A stretch of 64,000 nucleotides of DNA from Dipteronia dyeriana (Eukaryota; Streptophyta; Magnoliopsida; Sapindales; Sapindaceae). The DNA lies in NCBI GenBank assembly GCA_032871835.1, contig CM065295.1, positions 88,777,819 to 88,841,818 of the forward strand, read 5' to 3'. Positions 36,681-49,838 of the stretch are shown piece after piece; position 1 is the stretch's first letter; each line of letters opens with the position of its first letter. A program made the translations under genes and the position numbers. The notes beneath the pieces are model-generated. The model made no database searches. It worked only from the letters and a program-made list of their open reading frames with translations, and had not been told where the DNA came from.

Positions 36681-39048
36681 ACTTGCTCCTAAATGAGCAA
36701 TATCAAGGGAGTAAATTTAGATATATTTATATTCATAAGATATCAAAACATACCTCAATAGTAAATGTTTGTAAATAACAAGAAATGTTTGTAAATAACA
36801 ATAAAAAAGGGTTTACAGAATAAACCTATTAAAAAATTCTCTCCTCTCTTTCTCTGTTCTCTCTCGACCTCTCTCATCTCTTATTTATTCATTTTGTAAT
36901 TTCATTTTATTTATAATATATATATAAAAAGGAGGGCTGCCTCGAGTCGTATTGAATAAGATGAAGATGAAGCTACTTAATTTTTCTACCCACACACTCT
37001 TAAAAACGTTGAGCAATATAATATTAAAGTTACATGCATGTTATAGATTTGTTATCTATTTTGTATCATTAAAATATCAAAACAGATGTGTTTTAGTGTG
37101 AAAACTACTTTCATAGAGCATCTATGAAACTAGTTTGGAGTTTATGTAGAGTGTCATATAAAAAATATAGTTTAATTTATTAGGATCCTTAATTTAAGAG
37201 TGTTGGATTCGTAAGTTACTCAATTGAGATTTCTATCTTCGATAGGAACAGAAAAATAGTAATGCATTCATAAGTTATCTTATTTTTTTTAAGTGATTAA
37301 AATTACTAGATTTTTTTTAACTATATCCTAAAATTAAAATTAAAATTCAAAAATAATAATGGATAATATTAAAATAAAATGAAGTATCTTTAGAAGTTTT
37401 ATTTTAAAAAATGAGGTATCTTTAGAATATGGGTGTTAAAAGATATGAATAATTTTGATACAAAAGGAGGTGTCTTTAGATTTTTTTTTTTTTTTTTTTT
37501 AATTTTTAGAATCAGACATATTTAGAAAAGAAATGTAAATAAAAAAAGTGGTTAAAAGAAGCTCTCTAGTTTTAATGACATCAAAAGTATGTTTGTACCA
37601 AAAATACCCCACAGACACAAACACGTGAGTTAAAGTTTGGAATGAGAGACATAAGTGGGTAGATGTTGGGAAGCAAGAAGAGTGAGAAAACTGTATGGGG
37701 AAATCCGAATAGAGAGTAAATAGATCTTAGACTATAATTGGGATTACTTTGCTTAAAAAATAATCGGCGTATAGCTTAACTTTAGAAATAATCAGCTCAA
37801 CAAAAAAATGGATAGATGTTTGGTAAATTAAAGTTTAAAATTGCTTTGCTTTTGAAAATGTGAAAAATGTATTCGAAGAAATGACAAAAATAAACATCAT
37901 TTTAATAAGATAAATAATCAATAGGTATAATAATCATTAATAATCATTTTAATGTGTTTTTACTAACATTGTTGCATACCAGACACCCAAAACCAACCTG
38001 ACCAGAGGCTCAAAACAAACCCGACCTGTGACTTCGACCCGGTTTTCTTGAAACCCTACCCATCACCGTCGCTGGCCCACACCTAACCGCTGCTCGTTCA
38101 ACCTCACATAGGCCCATCGTTCATCCCGTCTCTGTCAACTGTCATCGCCCTCTGTTTTCTCAACCGAGTCCTTTATTTTCACGAGGACCGTTTTGGGCGC
38201 TGCTTTGTGTGGCCTTCGTCGTTGCTAGAGGTGGGCAGATCCACAAAGGAGGTGGATTGTTCTGGTCTTATAAAGCACGGACAACTTTCTCGACAGAATC
38301 GTAGGATCTCAACCTCAATCTTAGATTTTATGGAGGAGGCTGCCTCCTCCAAAACTCAAAATGGAGGTAGGCAGCGGAGGAGGAACATGCTTCCTCGGAC
38401 AATGACCTCGACTTTGGCGACGACCACAAGTGACCATCTATTTTTTTTTTAGTTTTTAGATTTATCAAATGTAGAAGAAATATTGTCTTTTAATAAAACA
38501 GTGAGGATATTTTTTGACATTTCTGAAGAAAAAATACAGCTTCTGCTTCCACAAGTAACCCCCACCCAACTTCTCAGAAGCTGATTATTGGAGGAACAAA
38601 TTGTAAAATAAGTTGTTTTTAGGAAGTTTACCAAACACTCATTTACTCAAAACTTGAAAAAAAAAATGATTATTTTTCAAATGCGAGCAACCCCAAACAT
38701 AGCATTACAACTAAAACAAATAAAAAAATTTGAGAGTACACAAATGTGAAAAAAAAAACAATACTATATAAAATAAAAGAAAAAAAAAATAGATGTTGAA
38801 AAAATATCCAGAAATAAGTTTGGGGTCGAGACTTAAATAAGCAAACACAACGACCAAACACCTTCAAATCCTACCTATCACCCACACTCATACCCATAAA
38901 CCCATGAGCACTGGAATCACCACCACAAATTGTCGATTAAGAAATCATGATCACGAGCCCCAATCTCCTCTCAACGGAGGAGATAGGTGATCTCAACGGT
39001 GATTATGAGAGAAAGAAGACGAAAAGAGAGAGGAGGGATCAAGTAGGA

Positions 39049-39051
<3 letters not shown>

Positions 39052-39095
<44 letters not shown>
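39052..39095. repeat. (GA)n microsatellite
   Basis: An uninterrupted GA run of about 44 bp in a purine-rich context. Confidence 0.9.
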
Positions 39096-39097
<2 letters not shown>

Positions 39098-40489
39098 GAT
39101 CTACTCTCAACGGAGAAGATCGACTCTCACCGTCGGCCAAGAGATTAGACAAAAGGGGAGAGAAGAAGGAGAGATATGATTAGAGAGAGTACGATTCTCT
39201 AGGTTTAGAAAGAGGGAGTCTTGTGGGTTTTTTTTTTGTACGTTTACTATATAACTTTATTATGTTTAATATTAACTTTTTATTTTAATAATCTGTTAAA
39301 TAATATTATTTATTTTAATTTTTGCCAATTTACCCTTTTACCCTTATTTTATTTTTTTAACAAAATATTTAACAATAAAGGGCATTTTAGATATTTTAAA
39401 TGGCAGGGGGATAATGAGAAATATGGTAAACTATGGAGAAATTCTAGCCATTAATGAAACTAAGTGGAGGAAAACTGGAAATATGGTAAACTAGAGAAGA
39501 GATTTTGAGAATGTCCCCACTTATTATAACATAACACATTTAACACATGCAAGAGTTATATACAACACTATCGAGTAACGACACAAGAAATTTAAAGCCA
39601 ACTTATACTTCCAAAAAAGAAAAATTACAGCTTACTGCCTACCTAACTCTCTTATTAGAACACAGCACATTTAACACGTGCAAGAGTCAAAGAAAACACT
39701 AAAGACACAGTAAACTCAAAACAGGTGGACAAATTTTATGGATGATAAACCAATTACAATGGTTGCATTTTAATTGCCTGTTAAAACTCCAGTAAATGTC
39801 GAAAGAAAGAAGAGTAAGAAACATTTTTATAGGCCGTTGCTTGGTGGTAGTAAAGAAAACTAATTAAGCATGACAACGTTTCAAATTGAATCGTCGTACT
39901 GTCAAAAGAAACATTTTTATAAGCTTGGACTCATCTTTAATTTTAGGGAATTAATCAAAATTCCCTTCGTAGTTTGCATTATTCCTCAAAATCTATCATA
40001 GTTTCATTTTTGGTCAAAATCCTCATTTTAGTTTGTATTTATCTCAAAATTCAACCGGATGTTATCCCTTGTTAACTTAAGAATCAAAACACTAATTTAC
40101 CTTTCAATAAAAAATGGAAAGCCATATTTTCTCAATCTCTCTTCTCCGACATTAGCACCACCATCATCCATCTTAAACACTAAACCTTAGCCAACATCAG
40201 TTTCTTTCGGTGATTTCTTAGTTAATAAAATTAATGAAATACTGATAACATTCCTTTTAATGTGCATCCGATGGGATTGGACTTGATGCCTTTCATAAGC
40301 CCACGTTTTTTTAATGTGTCTACCTAGAAGTCATCCCTAGTTATTCCCCTTTGCTTTGTTTTGTTTTTTGTTTTTTTTTTTTCATTTTTTTGAAGTATTA
40401 CAAGTTCATAGCTATTACAGTAGATATTGTATGGTCCGGATATCAACTTCTAAAAATCAAAAGAAAACTCTTTACTCATGCTTTTAAAA

Positions 40490-40562
40490 TGTTTATAGTG
40501 GGATTCAAACCTCTGACCACTAATATGGAAGGGAAGTGCTTAACCACTCATGCTAGGAGGTA
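40490..40562 (-). mobile_element. tRNA-like sequence (SINE head or tRNA relic)
   Basis: On the minus strand there is an A-box-like GAGTGGTTAAGC, a loop, then a B-box AGGTTTGAATCCC. The arms do not form a complete tRNA, so it is probably a tRNA-derived relic. Confidence 0.4.
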
Positions 40563-42068
40563 ATTTGCATCATCCTTATGTCCCTTAACTAGAGAAAAAT
40601 CTTCAATAACATGAGGTACTATACAAATAGCCAATTAATGAAAGAGTTTTCATTGCAATGGATTTGTTGGAGATGCACCAATATTGTTTTCCATTAAGAA
40701 TTTATCAATTAATAGCAGCCTTACAAAAAAATTAAGGGATAATACATGAAGAGATACCATTGAGATTGTGAGTACAATTCCAACAACTGTAGTTAACCGA
40801 AATCAAGAGATTTATAAAATTAAAATAAAAGTGTTGTTCGAAATTTTGTGATAATCTCTCATGTTGAGGCCAAAAATTGAGTATGATAAAATCATGGACC
40901 CCGAACCTTCGAATGCACGACTCGTATGTGGGCGCGACCTGCGGACACGAATGCCGCTCCAATTGGACCGTAAGAGTACAGTTGACCTTTTGCCACTTCC
41001 CTAAGTCAACGTTTTTGATTGTGATGAATAAGAATACAGAATCGAGTTTTAATTAGAAATAAATCTCTTTGAAGAATATTATCTAATTAAATTATTTCCT
41101 TATTAAATCAAAACGAATTTTCCAATTATAATCCCGAATTAATCCCAAAACCTTAGTGTTTCGGTTTGGGTATTTAATCTCTCTTATATTATGTTCAACA
41201 CATATAGAAAAATAATTCAAGTTTCTTTTGAGCAGCCGAATTCGTTTATTCTCTCTGTTTTCTTGGTAAGTTCAAAACTCGTTTTGAGTTCGCTGGTAGT
41301 GGATAGTGCTTGGACCTACCACTGTTGAACCGTTGTATCCTGTGAGACAATCGCCTAATACACATACGGTGTTGTCCGGCGAAATTGTCTTAAGGACACC
41401 GTGTGAAACACGGGCCTCAGATCAAACTCCTTTTCTAACGTTACTTTCTGTTTTCATTGATACCAGTCAGGTTTTTTTGCAAAATACGTTTTACAAGTGT
41501 CTCTACGTGTAATACAATTAAGTCAGTCGAATTTAAGGGCGGGGAATGTAAATCAATAACTATTGTATAATTGAAGTAAAAATTGTCGCTGCATACACTA
41601 TCACCTAAAAGTTTGGGTGTTAGTGAAATTATAACTAAAAACAATTAAGATCTGCTCATCACTAATGCCCTTTCTAGTGTTGCTAGCCAGAGGCTCCATC
41701 TTTCGGTCCAATCTAATGATATATCATGAATTCAAGTTGAAACCGCCACCTGGCTTCACAACAACTACCATTCAAACAGCTTAATTGTAGATGAAGATCA
41801 AAGATATGGACATCCTCTAATTATTCCATAGACTGCATGAAATTCAGTTAAGAGCTATTGAATTGAAACCAGTGTTTTGAATGTCTAGTAGTGAAGTACA
41901 GCTGTGATCATTATTATTTCGTAATGTTTGACTTAGAAGTTTAGGTCACTAGTACAGTACTTTTAGTTCCAAATACATATAACCCTTTTATGTTTTTGAA
42001 TTCCAACCAAGTGTTTTTGCTATATTGTCTTTTCTGAGTTAATTTGTGTGGTGCATTGGAAAAAAAAA

Positions 42069-43711
42069 ATGAAGAGTTTGTGTTTGAGTCTGTGTCTTGT
42101 ATTGGTTCTCTCTCACATTGCTGCTTCTCAAACGATTGTGGAGAGTCTACCTGGATATCCTGGAAAGCTTCCCTTTAAACTTGAAACTGGGTTAGTTACG
42201 TTCATGTCTTAAAAATAATAGAAATGATTTTACATTTCTATTTTTATTTCTGGGTAAATGAGAAGCTAATGTATTATTTTTGTATTATTGAAGGTACATT
42301 GGAGTTGGAGATACAGATGAAGTGCAGTTCTTTTACTATTTCATTGAATCCGAGAGAGACCCAGCTTTCGACCCTCTTGTGCTTTGGAATACTGGAGGTC
42401 CTGGTTGTTCTGGTTTTTCTGCCATGGCCTTTGAAATTGGTAAGTATTCTAATCGGGGTCTTCATGTAACTTATACGTATTGTTTTTGGAGAAGATTACA
42501 TTTATTATGTAATGGTCTTTTTTTTTTTTCAACCACATAATTGATACTAAATAAAACAAATTTATTTCCGTCTATAACCGCAAATTACGAAAATAACCCT
42601 ATAATTTATACATGAAACGGAAAAAAACGTGATACCTGGGAGAAACACGTAAAACTTTGGAATTTTTTACAATAAAAATTTACTAAAACCCTCTATAATA
42701 TCTTGTTTTTAACTTTTTTTACTAGCAAATTATCGATATACCCTCAAGAATAGTGTTTTGGTAAAACATGAACATTTCACGTTTTGCCTTGTTTTATACA
42801 AATTGAACAGTGCCGACGGGAAGATGCTGCCCTAGCGGCGTCGTTATCAGGGATCATCTCTAGATATTTTTGAACTGAACTGGTTAATGATTTTAACTAA
42901 AATCGGAACAATTAGAATAATTTTTGGGTACTGATCAATCAGTACCCAAAATACTGACCTCATCAATAGGAGTATAGTATATGGTCTTTTTTCTTTTACT
43001 TTTTACATTTATCTCACAAATTGGATCATATGCTACATGCTCATTGATAGGGCCAGTATTTTAGATACTGACTAGACAATACCCGAGTATTATTCTAAAA
43101 ATTATTATCATTAAAGAAAGATTAGCAAATAAAGTGGACTCTGACGGAGTCACGGAGAGAGTGGGTGACGATTTTGACTTCAATTGGACTTTCTTAAAAA
43201 AAAAAACATTTGGACTATCAAATGATGTAAAATTAAGTCTGATATGTTAGAATCAACTAGGTTTTGATGTCTATTTCTATTAAATTGAAGGCTTATTAGC
43301 ACCAATCCCCCCTGAACTATACTCGAGTTTATATTTTATCCCATGAACTTTTTTAGACGTTAAACCTTCTGAATTCTCATTTTCATTGCACTTTGTTCAA
43401 AACCCTAACGTCATTCATTTTCCTATCATGATAAATTGCACTAAGTCCCCTGATTATATGTATAGTTGAATCAAACCAAAAACAATATAATAATGTACCA
43501 AAATACCCCTTTGATCAAATTTTAAAATTTAAATTATAAAATAAAATTTTAAAATTTAAAATTTAAATAATGGTTAAATAATAATAACCATTATTATTAT
43601 TATTTAAATATCTCTAAATATCACTTGTTTATTTACAATACCATGGGTATTAATAATGTAAAAATTTTTTTTTGAATAAAAACAATAATTATGATAATAA
43701 TTATGATAATG

Positions 43712-43760
<49 letters not shown>

Positions 43761-44221
43761 TAACAATAATATAAAAATAATAATAATAGTAATATAAAAA
43801 ATAATAATAAATTATTTGCAATTTTAAATAATAATAATAACGGAATTATCATTTAAATTATATTTTTTATTTAAATATTTCCAAATATCACATGTTCATT
43901 TACAAATTACAATGACAAGGGTATTAATAATTTAAAAAAATAAAAATATTTAATAATAATAAAATATAAAATACTTATTATTATAATAATTATAAAATAA
44001 TAATAATAATGACAATAATAATAATATAAAAATAATATCGAAGTATAAAATATAATAATAAATTAAAAAAAAATCAATTTACTTGTCATTATTATTATTA
44101 TTATTATTATTAATATTATTATTATTATTATTATTTGTAATTTGATCACTACCATGAATATTTGAGATATATGGTGGACATCAATCTAAATATCTACCTA
44201 TTTTTTTAAAATAATTTATTA

Positions 44222-44269
<48 letters not shown>

Positions 44270-44307
44270 TTGTATTATGAGTATTATTATCATTATTATT
44301 ATTTTAT

Positions 44308-44357
<50 letters not shown>

Positions 44358-47300
44358 TATTATTATTGTTTAATTTTAATTTTAATTTTTGACATTATTA
44401 ATACCCTTGATATTATAAATGAACAAGTGATATTTAGGATGTTTAAATAAAAAAAAAAAGATATTGTCAATGATAATTCAACTGGTTTTATATTTAGCGA
44501 TATTTAAATAAAAAAGATAATTTAAATAATTGTTATATCAATTTAATTTTTTCATTTATCTGTTTATTTAATTTTCTTTATCAAAAAATTCAAAATACTA
44601 TTATTATTTAACTGTTATTTCAATTTTTAAATTTTGAATTTTTATTTTTATATATTGATTTTTAAAATTTGGTCGAAGGAGTAGTTAAGTTATATTATTA
44701 TATTGTTTTCAGTTTGATGCAATTATATATATAAGTGTGGGAGTTTAATGTAATTTTCCATATAGAAAAATGGATGGTATTAGGGTTTTAAACAAAGTGC
44801 AAAGAAAAGAAGAGTTCAAAGGGTTTAACGTCTAAAAAAAAGTTTATGGTGTAAATTGTAAATTCGGGTATAGTTCAGGGGGACTAGTGTTAATAAATCT
44901 AAATTGAATTAAATATGGTTAATTAGACCTTATTAAAAAAAAAAAAAAAACAACATTCAAAAGTGGAGTCTTCTTATACTAAAATAAATTGAACCTAAAG
45001 ACCCACGAGAAGAAGAAGAAGATTAGACCATTTGGAAGCCTCAACCAAATATTGGATCTGCTGCCCCCATAGCCCAGCCCTGGTTGTTATCGCATCTGGG
45101 CGTGCACTTCCTAGGTAGTGCCCCATGTGGCACCATTGTCGGTGCCACTTGGGCTTGGCGATGACTTCACTGTGCAACGCTGTCCCCGGGCCGTGTATGC
45201 CACATCGATGAAGGCGGGAGAGAGCTAGAGAGAGAAGAGATGGATGAAGGTGGAAAAGAGAGAAGAGAGGAGATACAGTTTGGGAAGTGTTTTTATGGGG
45301 GGATGTATTGGTAATTTCTTCAAAACATGGTTAATAAGAGTTAAACGTAAGTATATGATTAAATTGTCTAATATTTCTAGGAATTATTTCTGATTTTCTC
45401 TATAATTTTTATTATATTATTATGTTAATTTAGAGGCTTCAAAATAAAACCACCTTTCATTAAGTGAAATTACTGAATAAGTTACGTATTATTTTAATTT
45501 CAAGTATTTTGCAGTTTTTCTGTGAGTGACCAAATTGGTCCCTAAATTTCTCACAAATCTCAAATTGGTTCCCTTGTCTGATGTAGGTGTTAGTCAACCT
45601 TAATAAGGTTCATGGGTAAAATTGAACTCTTAGAATAAAACCTTTTCCATTTTTTTTTATCCGGTTTCGAGTCAATAGAAATCAGGAAATTCTTTCAATT
45701 ATCACGAATTTTAAATATTACTTTTGAGCAGGTCCATTTACTTTCGATATCGATGCTTATGGAGGAGGTTTACCATCTCTTAAGCCTAACCCAGACTCAT
45801 GGACCAAGGTGCATTATTTTTTATATAATTGCCGTTTAATTTAATTATCTACTACTTCTATCACTAATGTGTAATTTTTTTATTTATTTTTCATTAATTG
45901 GAAATTAACTACTATTATAATTATTATCCAGGTTGCCAGTATGATATTCATAGATGCACCTGTTGGTACTGGCTTTTCCTATTCAACAACCACAGAAGGC
46001 TTCAATACCTCAGACACAAAATCAGCTTCACAAATTTATACTTTTCTCAGAAAAGTGAGTTCACATATCAAGTATCATATAAATATTGTTCAACTTTATA
46101 GAATAAAAACTTTTTCTTTGGTACTTATTGGAGCTGTGACACAGTGGCTGCTTACTCACCCGAAATTTCTTGGAAGTGAAGTCTACATTGGTGGTGATTC
46201 GTATTCCGGCTTAATTGTTCCGATACTGGTGACTAATGTTCTTGAAGGTTAATTTCTACCACTAGAAGAGCTGTGTATTATTTTTTTTAAATTTACATCT
46301 TTGCAAAAACATTCAGAATTTGGTTCTTCACTGAAATGCAGGCCTTCAAGCTGGGCTAGTGCCACATATCGATCTCCAGGTACATGATTGATTTATTTCA
46401 AGTAACTATAGAAAGAAAAGAAAATGTGGAAAATGAGTTCAAAATATTAATTTCATCATAAATTGAGTTAATTAGTGATGATCATATCATAGTTAATTAG
46501 AATTGTTATTTTGATTTGATTTTGATCAGGGATATGTCCTCGGCAATCCAGTGACAGACAGTTACATCGATAATAATGCAAGGATACCTTACACTCACAG
46601 AGTGTCACTGATATCCGATGAATACTATGAGGTGATCATATAAGAAAATATGTATTAAGTATGCAGACTTACAATTTTAGTTTGATATGTATGTTTGATT
46701 GTTTACACAGGCAGCTAAATTGTATTGCAATGGCGACTATATCGACATAGATTATAACAATACACTATGCGTGACGGCTCTTCAAAATATCAAAGAGGTT
46801 AGAGTCCACTTACTAGCACTTCATTTTGCTTTCTTTTATAATGGAAATTTTGGTCATGGTAATGGACATTGAAAATGAGTTGTTAGAGTGCTTAAATAGT
46901 CATGTTTGGTCAGTTTCTATTAGCTTAAATTTTTAGATTCGATGATTACTAACATGGTATCGGAGTCAAATTTTCCTAGGAGTCCAAGGTTCGAGTCCCA
47001 TGCATTTGTTGGTCTTGCACGTGTAATTACTAATATGTATGATGATTAATAAAATGAGTGTCCATTTAATTGTTGCAGTGCCTGCTGCAAATAAAGCTTA
47101 CACAGATTTTGGAACCTCAATGTGCTTTCTCATCAAAAAAACCACAGGATCTACGATGGGATGTGAGATCTCAAGAAGCAAACACCATGGAATTCCTCAA
47201 CAACAACAAGCTACCTGAATTGCGGTGTCGGGTAAATTTATAATTAACCTGCTCGCTTTTTTATTATTTCTGATAAGTTATTTATTCTATGGATTGAATT

Positions 47301-48333
47301 GTGGCAATAATCCTACAGGAATATGGTTACGCTCTCTCCTACAAATATATGAATGACAAAAATGTACAAAAAATCCTTGGCGTTCGAAACGTATGTGAAA
47401 TTGTGACTCAGACTAATTTCGATCAATGTATCAGGATTTTTTTTTTTTTCAGGATATCAATATATATCATCTCGATTCATATCAATTTTTTGATGTTATC
47501 AGGGAAGTGTAGAAACTTGGAGCAGATGCCTGAAATCCCTCTCAACTTACACCGAAAATATCAATAGCTCTGTTGCATATCACAAAAACCTTTCCACTAC
47601 CGGTCTTCGAGCTTTGATATACAGGTGAATCTTGAGACCTTCATCCAAACTTGTAACTTATAAGAGCAAATTGCCTTTTGACAACCGAAACAACTTTTCC
47701 ACTGACTGTCAATGATTTGTCCTGCCATTTGTTAAAGTTGGTCAAATTCGTCGAGCGTAGGTGTATTTTCGTCTTTTCGACAAATCTTGTCCCTTTTTTA
47801 TTTTGACAAACCGGTCAAATATATATAAATATACTAGCTAATTTCTTATTACTGTGTGCTATAATTTGCAGTGGTGATCATGACATTTCTGTGCCATATG
47901 TGGGAACACTGGAATGGATAAGGAGTCTTGAAATAACTGTTTTCGATGAGTGGCGGCCGTGGTATCTTGATGGCCAAGTTGCTGGGTATTCCTCAGAAGA
48001 ACCCTAATTAAAATCTTTTAGCCAACTAATTAATGAATTTCTTTGTGATTTAATGGCTACATAATATATATATATATACACTTTTGCAGATACCAGGTGA
48101 AATTTATGAATTCCCACTTCAGGTTGACATATGTAACACTAAAGGTAAGTAACGAACGAAGACTCACACTTGCGTAAGCAAGCAATTTTTGTGTTAAAAA
48201 TACTTAAAACTTGAAAGCTAATGAAATGTGATTGGTTGTTTTTTAACAGGGAGCAGGTCACACGGCTCCAGAGTTTAAGCCAAAACAAACTCAAGCCATG
48301 GTTGATAGGTTCTTCGCTCGCTATCCAATATAA
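42069..48333 (+). CDS. SCPL gene B: serine carboxypeptidase-like acyltransferase, 465 aa
   Basis: Fourteen exons: 42069-42190, 42294-42439, 45732-45808, 45932-46054, 46145-46247, 46342-46379, 46530-46631, 46711-46797, 47079-47231, 47319-47390, 47503-47624, 47872-47985, 48090-48144, 48250-48333 (1398 bp, open, GT..AG). The signal peptide is [20 protein letters not shown], followed by [29 protein letters not shown] (73-81), nucleophile Ser175 in the canonical GGDSYSG, Asp386 in SGDHDISVP, and His442 in [14 protein letters not shown] and HTAPE are the usual plant acyltransferase forms, so B keeps the ancestral active-site motifs that A1 and A2 have changed. The exon 9 linker ([20 protein letters not shown]) is unlike those of A1 and A2. 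Intron 2 is 3.3 kb and full of transposons. Expected vacuolar, glucose-ester-dependent; substrate unknown. Confidence 0.93.
42911..43104. mobile_element. Foldback MITE in gene B intron 2
   Basis: The left arm (GGGTACTGATCAATCAGTACCC, then AAATACTGACCTCATCAATAG) is inverted on the right (TCATTGATAGGGCCAGTATTT, then GACTAGACAATACCCGAGTA). The left arm also contains a small near-palindrome of its own. It lies in the sense strand of the intron. Confidence 0.65.
43711..43756. repeat. (AAT)n microsatellite
   Basis: AAT triplet run inside the intron 2 MULE. Its complement occurs as an ATT run at 44312-44352, so the two can pair in a transcript. Confidence 0.85.
44230..44266. repeat. (AT)n microsatellite
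   Basis: Pure AT run of about 37 bp inside the intron 2 MULE. Confidence 0.9.
44312..44352. repeat. (ATT)n microsatellite
   Basis: ATT triplet run, complementary to the AAT run at 43711-43756. Confidence 0.85.
46950..47005 (+). mobile_element. tRNA-like fragment in gene B intron 8
   Basis: A CATGGTATCGGAGTCAAAT segment is followed by a B-box GGTTCGAGTCCC (46988-46999). This is the usual look of tRNA-derived relics in plant introns; it is incomplete as a tRNA. Confidence 0.4.
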
Positions 48334-48847
48334 TATGGTAGTTGCAAATTGTAATTGCATATACATCTAGGTGATTCAAAACCCTGAGAGTAAGCAATAT
48401 TTTTTTTCTGTTATTTTGTTGATGTAATCAGTCAACTATGAGAAGTATGAACACTCAGTGATATCCAAGTATTAGTTTGCAAACTGGGAGAAACTAATTA
48501 GGAACAGTTTTGGAATCTTTGCAACATTTGATAGAAAGTTCACTTCCCTCATGAGTACTTAACTAGGAAACCTTATTCGCTTCAACTAGAAATGATATTT
48601 TGAATAAGTTATGAAAATAAATTCCTTTCTCAAAAGAAATGAAAATTAGACAAGATAAGGTTGGTTTAATGGTTTGCTCCTCACACCTACATCACGGGGT
48701 TTTAGATTGGATTCTGTTGCCCTTCAAAAATTAAACATTTCTCGAGTTTAGGTGCAAGTGCATATCATATATGAAAGTTTTGTGTAGAATTACACAAACA
48801 AGCATTCCATATATACTCCCTTTTAATATCTCGGAGGGAATAGGGGT

Positions 48848-49838
48848 TTATGTCAATTTTTTGAGTTGGTGTTGCACGAGTGACATCACTTTAATAACTT
48901 ATGTTTAAAATACATAAAAGTAAGTGATTTTTAAAAATACCCTTACTTTACACATTTTATTATTATTTTTTTACTGTAACTTTTCTCTTACTTTTCTCTG
49001 TATAGTTATTCTCAACTCAAACAAAACCAACTTCATAACATTATCGATATATTTTCAGTGAATTAGTTAGCGGCACAACGCTGACGCACTTAGGGGTCGA
49101 GCTCCTCCCAAAGATTTTTGTTCAATTTAAAACTCAAATTGGGTTTTGGTTTTGAATTTTCTATTGTTAAAGTTGTTAAGGGTTGAGATTTTTTAGTAGG
49201 GAAGATGGTGAACAATAACTTCATTTCCGAGATTTTTTGTATGTTGTCCGAAACTTTTTGTACGTTATCCGAGATTTTTGTATACTGTCCGAGACTTTTG
49301 TATGTTGTATGATAATTTGTGATTGTGTGTCCGAGACTTTGTGTTTATGTGTTTGAGACTTTATGTTTGTGTTCCGAGACTTTTTGAATGTTGTCCAAGA
49401 CTGTGTTTGTGTGTTCGAAACTTTGTTCCAAGACTTTGTTTCAAGACTTTGTGTGATTGCTTTACGAGACTTCTGAGTTGTTGTTTTGTGCTCCTTTGTT
49501 TCTGTTCTGTTGATCTTCTCCGACACTGAATCTCCAATTTGAAACCCTTCGTTTTCAGAGAAAGTTACATACTTCATTTTTTTAAGGAAATCATAAGTCA
49601 CTATTGTGTTTGGTCGTGGTCAGTGTACGTGTGCCCACCGTTGTCATCGGTGTACGTGTGTTCATCAATTCGTCAGTTCCATCTCCATTGATGGAGGATT
49701 TTGAAACGAAAAAATAAATGGTGAAGAAGGTTACTGTGAGGGGTATTTTTGTCTGTTCACCATAATAGGTGTCTTTTAAACATAAGTTATTAAAACAAAA
49801 AAAGTATTGAAAAACACACCCCAAAAAGTGTCATCAAA
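48848..49838. mobile_element. Non-autonomous TIR element (about 1 kb)
   Basis: The left end (ATGTCAATTTTTTGAGTTGG, then TTTAATAACTTATGTTTAAAA) is matched by the complement of the right end (ATGACACTTTTTGGGGTGTG, then TTTTAATAACTTATGTTTAAAA). The inner shared block is exact over about 20 bp. The middle carries a degenerate minisatellite. No target duplication was confirmed. Confidence 0.6.
49225..49470. repeat. Degenerate minisatellite, unit about 22-30 bp
   Basis: Repeated (C)CGAGACTTTTTGTATGTTGT variants, about ten copies that drift along the array toward CCAAGACTTTGTTT. Confidence 0.65.

Larger units (their letters stand above)
35492..36916. repeat. Composite repeat: terminal direct repeats around two tandem arrays
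   Basis: A sequence of about 80 bp (TCTCTCCTCTCTTTCTCT through ATTTATAA) occurs at 35492-35573 and again at 36831-36916, and inverted in the left arm at 35121-35205. Between the direct copies are two separate tandem arrays. The first copy is followed by ACACGTTATCAGAACG, which resembles sequence next to some retrotransposon LTRs. An LTR-derived origin is possible but I see no gag/pol and no clear LTR borders. Confidence 0.5.
36917..42068. other. Intergenic region upstream of gene B
   Basis: About 5.2 kb with no recognisable gene. It includes AT-rich sequence, a somewhat GC-richer block at 37980-38440 whose open frames show no family features, a (GA)n microsatellite, and a short repeat (ACACATTTAACACATGCAAGAG at about 39534, again at about 39667). 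The last few hundred bases should hold the gene B promoter; ATACATATAACCC near 41973 is a weak TATA candidate. Confidence 0.5.
43290..44899. mobile_element. Non-autonomous MULE with 9-bp target duplication in gene B intron 2
   Basis: Inverted ends of about 120-140 bp. The left reads TCCCCCCTGAACTATACTCG and TTAGACGTTAAACC; the complement of the right reads GTCCCCCTGAACTATACCCG and TTAGACGTTAAACC; both run to AAAACCCTAA. TAAATTGAA flanks both sides (43281-43289 and 44900-44908). The interior is almost wholly AT-rich with long AAT, ATT and AT microsatellites and no coding sequence. A related end occurs at about 50025-50150. Confidence 0.8.

Noticed and set aside
38207..38634. Possible small genes in a GC-richer block
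   Set aside because: No recognisable domain, no splice or start context, and surrounding DNA is intergenic repeat.
43604..43852. Tyr/Ile-rich open frames on the minus strand
   Set aside because: Pure translation of AAT/ATA repeats.
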